This document shows, piece by piece, positions 1 to 9,677 of a stretch of DNA of 21,955 bases. The stretch comes from Chara braunii. Lineage: Eukaryota > Streptophyta > Charophyceae > Charales > Characeae. Numbering within the stretch: the stretch's first letter is position 1; the number at the start of each line of letters is the position of its first letter. Both the position numbers and the translations under genes were made by a program. Location of the stretch: contig BFEA01000011.1 of assembly GCA_003427395.1 (NCBI GenBank), positions 6,502,489 through 6,524,443 of the forward strand, given 5' to 3'. The notes beneath the pieces were generated by a model. It was not told the origin of the DNA, did not search any database, and saw nothing but the letters and a program-made list of their open reading frames with translations.

Positions 1-830
1 ACACACACACACACACACACAGAGACTAACGGCGCCTAGTAGCACAATGATGGCATGCACCTAGAAAATTGATCGATGCTCCCAATGGTCACAAAGGGCA
101 TCATATGCACATTGAGGTCTCAATGACCACAGAGCCAAACCCCACCTACTCAATTCTGCAGCAGAAAGCATTCCATTGTCTGCCATCACAGTTTAGACTA
201 CCATGAAAGGGGATTCCAAATTGAGGACCATACAGTAGCACCTATGAAAGCATCGGTGTCCTTGAGACCTAAGCTGCCCCTCTTATCCCACAATGCCTAG
301 CTATCAACAACTGAGCTGGGAAATGGTTAAAACTTAAAACTTAAAACTTAAAAGAGCAAAAAGAACCTACAGAAAGACAATGAAATGACCGGAATCGGAT
401 GAACGCGGACTTCAACATGGAAACAAGACAACAATTCACGGCGCAAAGAAAGAGAGAAAATGAAAATGATACGCATTTTGAAACTCTGAGCCCAACTCCC
501 AGCTCTGAGCCCAACTCTGAGCCCAACTCTTTGCTAAATGTGTGGCAGATTTTAGCCACTCTGCCTACTACCCTAACAGATGTCCAATAGACAATGAAGG
601 AGCGGGCAAAGATACAGACAGGCGGTAATTAGTATGGTCAGTTGGCGAATGATGTCCCCGGACTATCTCTAAATCCTTAATTGTCAACACTCGTTCTACT
701 TACGCTTCATCATATGGTCTCTCCCCTTCTCGCAGCAGGACAGGGCTCGCCTGAACTCTTCTCCGCAAGGGAAGCTTGAAAGACATGGAAAATGACTCAA
801 GGGCCCCTTTCTCCCACCAACGAATGGTTG
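1..830. other. 3' flank of the TLK gene, no gene seen
   Basis: Starts in an AC microsatellite (1-20). It includes three ttaaaac-type units (327-353) and three copies of ctgagcccaactc-t (486-530). On the minus strand this is the region just downstream of the TLK stop and should hold the 3' untranslated region. No AATAAA-type signal was identified. Confidence 0.6.
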
Positions 831-932
831 CTAAGGTTTCCTCTTCACATATGAGAGGTAAGGGTCCTGAGCAGCAAGTATCACATCTGGCCTGTCCCTC
901 TGATTATACGCCAGACATTTCCGGATGAACTC
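831..932 (-). CDS. TLK: TLK exon e: terminal coding exon
   Basis: The exon has 33 codons and a TAG stop, starting [17 protein letters not shown] and ending [11 protein letters not shown]. It matches the end of the TLK catalytic domain (the RCL-YN---RPDV and AQDPYL motifs), with almost no tail, as in plant TSL. The acceptor is CATGCAG before GAG TTC, phase 0, matching exon d. The codons upstream of the acceptor do not resemble a kinase. A damaged library-adapter junction at 1392-1418 separates this exon from the other four, so physical linkage rests on the assembly, although phase and homology fit perfectly. Confidence 0.9.
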   Translation of the reverse strand, partial: EFIRKCLAYNQRDRPDVILAAQDPYLSYVKRKP

Positions 933-1249
933 CTGCATGGCACGCATGCCACAATAAGGAGGATTAATTGTGCAGAAGGACAACCAAGGAAAGATAGCTT
1001 CAAGCATTTGAATACCAACACACATCCCTTCCCCACTCAATACTTGTCAGCATTTCAGAAGAGACCTAGAGAGATCACTAGGGAAAGAGGCAGAATGTCA
1101 TACAGCATTCGGACTTCCTGACGAAATAGAGTTGCATGTCTACCAGAGTTATCAATCGGCATGAAATTGGCAGCAATTATATTTCTTCTATCTGCGTTGT
1201 GTAAGATTGTAGTGCATAGATTCACAGACAGCGCCACTAAGAAAATACC

Positions 1250-1311
<62 letters not shown>

Positions 1312-1577
1312 ACCATGAGCAAAGTATTCCAGCGAACCTGGACATAGATGGCGAGGGAGAAATCAGTGACAACAAACTCAAAGAGTGGGGGCTGTCTCTT
1401 ATACACATCTAGATGTGTCTAGATGTGTGCAGGCAGGCAGGCAGGCAGTGACTGTCAGTCATTCAGTCAGGCAGGCAGTGACTCTGTCAGTCAGTCAGGC
1501 AGGCAGGCAGGCAGGCAGTGACTGTCAGTCAGTCAGGCAGTGACTGTCATGCAGTCAGGCAGTGACTGTCAGTCAGT

Positions 1578-1609
<32 letters not shown>

Positions 1610-2744
1610 CAAGGAGCGAACGTGATAAAACTTGCATACAAGGGTGGGGAAGAATAGCCGCAAGTGGTGGGTGAGATTGGCAGTCAGATGGGAGGAGGCA
1701 GAAGTGTTGGAGAGTGTGGCGGTGCCTCTCTCAGTCATGCCAAAAAGAACAAAGACAAAAAATTATTGAAGAAGTCGTCCACTCTTTGCCTCCCTCCCTC
1801 GTGTGAGGGAGGAGGAGAGGAGTTCTGTGCTTCTTTGGGGGGTGGAGGTGTGATGACTGGTTGCTGAGGGGGGAGATGGTGGGTATGACAGCGATTGTGC
1901 AGTGAGATGGGGAAAGAAAGTCAGGGATGGCAACGTAAACGTGGTGTCCATCTTGCAATCCAGGTGCTTACTTTGTGGGGTCATTTCGAATTTGATTCAA
2001 ATGGGTCATGTGAAACCGGCAGGTCTGATAACCATTCAAAATGGAGGGTTCCAGCTGTTGCACAGCGACCATCAACGTTTTGGGATGCGCACAACAACAA
2101 AGAAAAAGCAAGCCAGTGGTTTGGGATGCGCTTCATGAAATAGAAAAAGCAATTCCTTTTTTTTTTTTTTTTTTTTTTTTGGTTTCGAAACGCAGGGGTC
2201 CAGTGCCCAGGGCTCATGTTATCAAATTGAATACGACGCAGGCACACGCCTCTTCCCATGAGGGCTGGAAGGGCCTCGGCCACTGCTAATATAGAGACGG
2301 CTTCCCTATACAACGAGAATGAAGATTGAGCGCTGTGCATTGATTGCTTCCCCAAGAGAAGGATTAACTCAGCCCCATGGACAATCGAATTCGGCCTGAC
2401 GATAGTGAACCACCAATGAGCAAAAAGCCCTACAAAGCAAAATTTCGGGGGGAGGATTATAGCAGGGCAAAGAAGTCGAGCACATTCCAGGTCCCAGTCA
2501 AAACCCTGACCCACAGTTAAGAGGACCTGTGAGATGGAATGAACACAAAGCACATCAAGAGAGGAGATCACAGGCATCGTCTCCCAACACCCCTCCCCCC
2601 CCCCTCCCCCCAAGATGGAATAAACACATTCCAGGTCCCAGTCAAAACCCTGACACACAGTTAAGAGGACCTGTGAGATGGAATGAACACAAAGCACATC
2701 AAGAGAGACCACAGGCATCGCCTCCCAACACCCCTCCCCCCCCN

Positions 2745-2783
<39 letters not shown>

Positions 2784-4072
2784 ACCATGAGCGAAGTATT
2801 CCCACGAACCTGGACATAGATGGTGAGGGAGAAATCAGTGACAACAAACTCAAGGCCTGGGGGGACGAGAAGAAATCCCCGACTCCAAGGGGGATATCAG
2901 AACACTCATGCAGGAGGGCAGAACTGGGGCTTACAGTTGGGAGGACAGCAAGACAGATGAAACAGGGGAGGGGGATCAGAAGAGGAGAGAACACCACGTG
3001 ATAGTTCCGCAGAATGAGACACCTTTCCACCGGATCGAAGTTCAAAACAAAATAAACTACCCAGTACCACTCTCCAATGAGTCTCCATACCACCACCACC
3101 GTCTTCACCCGAATAGAACGCCCCGGTCATTCTAGCTGTGTCTGGACTGAAAATTGCAATAAATAGTATTAAATACGGCTATCATGATAGGGCGTTTTAT
3201 TTGGGTGAAGACGGTAGTAGTCACACCCATCCGAAGCAAAGACGCCCCAGGCCCAGAGCAGCCGCAAGGATACCCCCAACAGTCTCCCGAACACGCCAAA
3301 CGATGCAGATGCTCAACAAGCCTCTCTACCCGGTCGAGAAAGGATTTGGAGCCAAAGGCCTGATGATCATGAGTTGGAATGTCAAAGGCGTAGGTAATGT
3401 CGGACGACAGATGACACATTGAATGATATCTGCCTGGGTCTAAAGTACCAAGACAGAACAAAAGCAGACATTATTCTGTCGCAAGAAACCCACTGTCAGA
3501 CATTATTCTGTTTTATCGACTTTTATGCATCCTTCTGCTGCGCTTGTTCGGGTGTACTACTTGGAGGATTGTCTTCTGACATGACTCACTCAGGGCATAC
3601 TCAGACTAGCACTTTCCAAAATGCATCAGACCGCAATTTCGTCCGCACCTGTATGCATCTGGCCGCAATTCCGTCCAGAAATAAGTAAAAAAGTCCTAGT
3701 GTGAGTATGCCCTCCGATACATATTTTCCTCCTGTGATGTTGCACATGGTATGGTGATCGTTTACCATGCCAAGGATGACGTACATATGTTTCACACACA
3801 TCTCCCCCCCCCCCCCCCCACACACACACACACACACATATCAGGAGAAAGTACTTCCACGTAGCTCCTTGCAGGGCTGATACCCCTGTCCTATCAATCA
3901 AACTAGTAAGAGAGTTAGTTATCTGGTGTGCAGTTTGGATATGACTGTCTCCTTGATGTAATGTGTATGTGTGTGTTTGCATGCATGTGCGGAGTTCGAG
4001 CACGAGGCTGAATGACCTGCTGCCCCCGGACACTAGTCCGTCTGGCCTTCCTCATGGAGGGACAGTGGGTGG

Positions 4073-4131
<59 letters not shown>

Positions 4132-7100
4132 TGGAGGCTTTTGTGTTATGGACCTTATGGTGCAATTAATTTTTTTTCGTGTGATTGTTGTTCGGTAGGT
4201 GTGTTGCCTTATGGCATCTATCCTTTTATGAAGCTCTCGGTCCTGATGCTGCCGGCTGACCCCTGGTTGGTAGCTGTTCTTTTTATTATCATTATCGTAT
4301 TACGGGGAACCCCGTCGCAGCCACACCTGTGTTCAAGCCTCCAATGAGGGAACAGGCGGGAGCTGCACCCATCAGGAGGTGCAATACCTGCTACAGCAGG
4401 TGGGCGATACCGGTCAGGGGTCAGCTGGCAGCTTCATGACCGAGCTTCATCCAGGTAGCGAGTCGCTGTGCCTCCCCTTTGGTCCCCTCCCCCATCCAGG
4501 TGGGTACTGTACCAGAGTCAGTATCCAGAAAAGAAAGAGCCTGGAACATGGCCAGAGGACACAGCTGGTGGAGTTGTTTGAAAAGCCAACTGGCAAGTAG
4601 CCATAACAGAGTCAGAACACATGGACAGCACATCAACTGTCAATCATACTTTCCACACTGGTCACAGTGGCCGCCAAGAGCGAGATGGTTAATGGAAGGC
4701 CCACAATTCGGGGTTTTTCTCCGCATCGCCACAAGCAATGTCATCGAAAATTTTGCGAAACAAACAATGCAGGCTCGAAATACAAACATAAAAAAACCAC
4801 CCAGGCAAAACAAAGGAAAAAAAAAAAAAACTCGAAAGCGCTATAAAATTATAAATAGTATAAAACCCTATTCGGAGCAGCTTTCGGAGCTCCCCAAAAT
4901 TTTCTCCGAATTTGGTCGTTTTCTATGTTGGGCCATCGCCCAGCTCGGCACACCCGGGCCAGTTGGGCAGAGGGGGGGTCGCCCGGCAAAACCAGACTCT
5001 TGGCTGTCTCGTTGTTCAGGATGCACAGTCTGTCAAACCTGTCTGTTTTTTCCTACAGTAGTCCGTTGGTTACTCTGTAGTCCGGGACTTTGTACTTTTA
5101 ATTAGCACGCTGTAAACAGGATTGTCAGTGTACGCAGCAGGGCTGGTCCCCGGTTGGACTGGGGCCCCCGGTTGAGTCCAGCGCATTAGGCTGGACGGGG
5201 GGTACCGGGCAGTGACAGGCATCCCCACGACCGCCCAGCCCCCACGAGGCCGCGACCTCCTATAGAAAAAAACTCAGGCTTTTTGGGACCCACCTCTGGA
5301 AAATAACGAGCGGAGGATCTCCGCCGCTTATCTTTGCAGATCAGCGGGGAACAACCGCCGCACGCGTTTTCTCAAAAATTGGGGGTCCACCAGGCCCCAT
5401 GTTTCGATTTGGCATCGTGTGGTCCAACAGACCACGGACCAGAAGCCATTGGCAGGACATACTCGTCCATTCTCAGCCACAAGGGAATTTCTATGCCAGA
5501 ACAGTGGCTCTCCTGAGGTTAAATGCTTCTGCAACATCACTAAGCTCTGGGGAAAGAGTTATGGGTTTGGGTTTCGGCTGTGTCTGAGGTGCAAGCCCAA
5601 GAATGGACCTAAGCTATATTTTTCTCTCAATCTATCTCTAGAATGGACCTGGCTCCGCTACATGTATCTGGACAGACTGTCAGGCGATATACTTTCGGAA
5701 TGAGAACATTGATGATCCAGCATATGTAAAAACAAACAAACAGAAAACGTTCTGCCTGCACGAGCTGAAACCTGCACCCATAACTTTTCTGCTGTCGAAC
5801 TATATTCTGGAAAAGCTATAAGTTTTGGCAAGGATCAACTCATATCATATCTCGTTTAGCTGCAGGATTTTAATGGCTGTTGGCGTAGTCCAGAATGCCC
5901 TCTGCTGCTGAATTGAAGTTCTTGGGCCATGGGGGGTTGGATAAGTAACCTTGCTTACTCGACCCCTCCCGCTGAAAGCGACACCTCCATGAATATCCCA
6001 ATAATATCCCCACCTACCCCTGGGGCACCCCCGAAAAAAAAATGGACCTTCACAATTTTATTGAGGATTTCGACAGTTCTTGAAGAGCGCAGTCCGAATC
6101 CGCCAAAAAATAAATAAAAAATTGGGCCTTATTTTTTTAAAACCGGTTTCCCGGTTCACCCCCCTGGGCTGGTCCGGCTCGGGTTGGACCGGGCAAGCTG
6201 AACCAGTCAGTTGCCGACCCGGCCCTGGTACACAGCCTTGATCTGCTGCTGTAGCTCGGTGCCTGCATCTAGGTAAGTCAAGATGGCGTCGAAGAAGTCT
6301 GCATGTCTACTCAACGCATCAGTGACGACATTGTACTTGCCTTCGACTGGTTTCAATTCAAAGTCAAACTGATCAATTTCCCCAGCCCACCTAGTCAACT
6401 TTGGGGTCATTCCGGCTTGGGTTTTTAACCAAAGTAGGGTCTCGTGCTCAGAATAGACTTTAAAATGTCTTCCTAGGAGATAGTGTCGCCAGTGGTTCAG
6501 CGCTTCTCTCAAGGCGAACAGTTCGCGTTCGTATGTTGACGCAGTGACCTTCTCACTAGGTAACCTACAATCTAAGGGTCTGTTCCCCTCTCCGCCGTTT
6601 TGTTGGAGTACAGCGCCAATCCCGTAACGCATCAGTAGTGATAATGAATGGAAGTGATGGGTCTCCAACCTTAAGGACCGGGTACTCAATTAGCAACTTC
6701 TTCAATTTCCTGATGGCTGAGGTGCAGTCTTTGTCCCAATTCCAAACTGTTTCCTTCCTCAGCAGTTTGCGCAGTGGTGCAGCTATCATGGTAAAGTTTC
6801 GTACGAACTTACGATAGTAATTGGCTAATCCTAGAAACAACCGCAGTTCAGTTAGCGTGTGCGGCATTGGCCAATCTCTGATTGCTGCTATCTTCGCATC
6901 TTCCGGTCTGACTCCATCTCCATCTAGCACATGGCCTAAATACAGCACTTGACGCTTTGCCCATTCACACTTCTTCGGGTTTAGCTTGAACTTCACAGTG
7001 CACAGCTTGTCTAGAACCAGACGCAGATTGTTGCATACCGTAAAGGTGCAGACCAAAACAAGAACCGACCTCTCTCACATAGTACAAGATAGCAACAGCG

Positions 7101-9591
7101 GAAGGCTTAAATACCAATGATCCGAACAACCAATGTTGCCATGCAGACCAGACATACATCATCATCATTCCATGGTGTGAAGGGGCCTGGCGCTCACACA
7201 GGAAGAATGCACCAGTCCCCAACCATACACAGACGAAGAAGAAGGGGGTTAGACGAAGAAGAGGGGAAGATGGGAATGTCGTCAACACCAAGTCTTCGGT
7301 ACAGGTCCCAAATAATCCCTCGTCAGATGTCTGAATCCCAATGTCGAGTCTGGACCCAAATGTCGTCAAGTCCCAAAGTCACCAATCTCTCTCTCTCTCT
7401 CTCTCTCGTAGTCTGCAGATACTGGGAAGTCAGGTAGCGAGAGGGGAAGGAGGAGATGGTGGACTTAGAAGAGCAAGAAGAAGAACTCTCTCTCTCTCTC
7501 TCAGTCCGGTACTAACCTGTGAAGGTGGCACCTTGTTGCAGGTACATCGAAGACGAAGCTGGAGCTATGGCGCCACAGGTAAGTCTCCCTGGCCTCCGCC
7601 AACCATCTCTCTCTCTCCACTACTACTCTAGCTCCTGATAGCGCTGAAGACTACTGCTAACACTACTACTACTACTGCAGCGCTCCTCCAGAGTGCTGCT
7701 GCCGAATCCTGAAGACTGCCTCCTGCCTCCTGCACGTGAAGTGCCTGGGAAGTTCCTATGAACTGCCTCATGACTGTCTCCTGACTGCCTGCAGCCTGCA
7801 GGGCGGGCCAGTCTTATATAGTCCTGGCCCGTCCAGGAGGCTGCTCTTGCCAATGCCAAAACGTGCCAGACCCTGATGTTGAAGTTCAAACAAAGGTTGT
7901 CTTGAAAACAGGCCAAAAATGGCCTGTGCTAAAAACCCTGGTCTGGTGCCTAAGTTTCAGGGCAGGTCGACTATATGAGGGCCTGAAAATGGCCCTCGTT
8001 TTCAGGCTTTTAGGCTGAAACGACACAGGGCCTGTAGGCCCTTCTTTTCAGGCTTTCAGGCTGAAAACGACACAGGGCCTGTAGGGCCCTAACTTTCCTT
8101 GTTTGGTCGGGCCTTGCAGGCCCGTGTGGATGCGCAGTATGCCACACATGCTGGTGGTGCTTCTCTAGAGTCTTACTAAAAATCAAAATATCGTCTAGAT
8201 AAACGACTACGAATTTATCTAGCCATTCGTGAAAGAGACCGTTCATGCATCTTTGGAAGGTAGCAAAGGCAGACCAAACGGCATGACCACAAGCTCGTAG
8301 TGGCCATAGCGAGTACTAAAAGCCGTTTTGTGCTGATCTTCGGGACGTACCTCTATCTGATGGTAGCCCAACTTCAAGTCGATCTTGGAAAAGTACTTGC
8401 ATCCCTGCAACCTATCCAGCAGATCATCTATTCTAGGCAAAGGTTCGGCGTTTTTCACCGTAATTGCGTTCAAACCCCTATAGTTCCTTGGCAGACATTG
8501 ATAAATGGGCCCCTTGGGAGTCTTGCTAACGGGCTATATCTCTATCCGGTGCTTGATTTCCCATGCCATTACTCCTATCGGGGTCTCTCCCACATCAGCG
8601 AACTCTTTCAACAGTTTTTCAATTGGGGGTGGTGTTGGTTCCTCCTCCTTGCCTTCGTTAACCGGTCTAACATACGCTACGAAGACTTGGTCAACCAAAT
8701 CAGCCTTGACCACATGCCTGGCGAACGCAGGTGCCCTCATACAGCAAAGAGACAGACTGGACTTCTTTTTGCCACCATTGGGGCTGGTTCAGCGCGCATT
8801 TCGCCTCAACCTCCAGCGGATGCAGCGGGGACCAGCTCCAATACCACTGAAATAAGCCAAGTACTCGTCAAGCTCAACCTCGCATACATCAATGAATGTT
8901 GCATACTGTAACGGTGCAGACTGTCCAACTACCTACCCGTGAAGTGCATGGGAACTTCCTATGTACTACTCGCATACCTCCTGGCTGCAGGCGAGGCAGT
9001 CCAGGAGGCTGCTCTTGCCAATGCCGAAGGCAGTCAGGGGCTGCCGCTGCAGCTCCTGCTCAAGGCTGTCGTGGGGAACAGGCCAGAAATAGCCTGTTCC
9101 CAAAACCCTGGTTTTGTGCCTGAGTCTTAGGGTAGGTCGATCTTATGAGGGCCCAAAAGTGGCCCTCCGTTTCAGGCTGAAAAGCCTCAGGGCTGAAAAG
9201 CCCTGTTATAGGCTGAAAACGAAATAGGGCCTGCAGGCCCTCGTTTTCAGTTTCAGGATGAAACGACATGGGGCCTGTAAGCCCTATTTTCTAGGCTTTT
9301 AGGCTGAGAATGCGGGACAGGTCCTGCAGGCCCGTGTGGCTACGCAGTATGCCACAATGAACCTTCACATGAGAGTTCACACATGAGAAGCCAAATCAAG
9401 ATACAATCAACACTTGAAGATGTCGCCTCCAATATTATTATCAATATTCAAGACTGTTTGTCTCCAGCCGCTCTGCCGCACACACACACACACACACACA
9501 AGGGATCCCAATCAGATGGTGGCTATGGCTTCTCTCCATTCTCTCCCTTCTCTCTCCCTCTCTCTCTATTATTGCTTCTCTCTCTGACTTG

Positions 9592-9677
<86 letters not shown>

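Noticed and set aside
1055-1412. Peptides beginning MCIRDS or MYKRQ, or ending LSLIHI
   Set aside because: These are translations of the Tn5 mosaic-end adapter at 1392-1418.
1981-3108. 375-codon minus-strand frame
   Set aside because: It runs through the GA tract, the ambiguous base at 2744, a tandem duplication and a T24 run; repeats of the same nonsense peptide reflect the DNA repeats.
4479-5105. 208-codon plus-strand frame
   Set aside because: Crosses an A14 run and low-complexity Lys/Arg sequence, with no recognisable domain, and lies inside an intron.
7029-9356. Reading LTR B, the pol piece and LTR A as one complete LTR-internal-LTR element
   Set aside because: The pol frame continues to the left of LTR B, LTR A has its own target duplication with an empty site elsewhere, and the outer flanks do not match.
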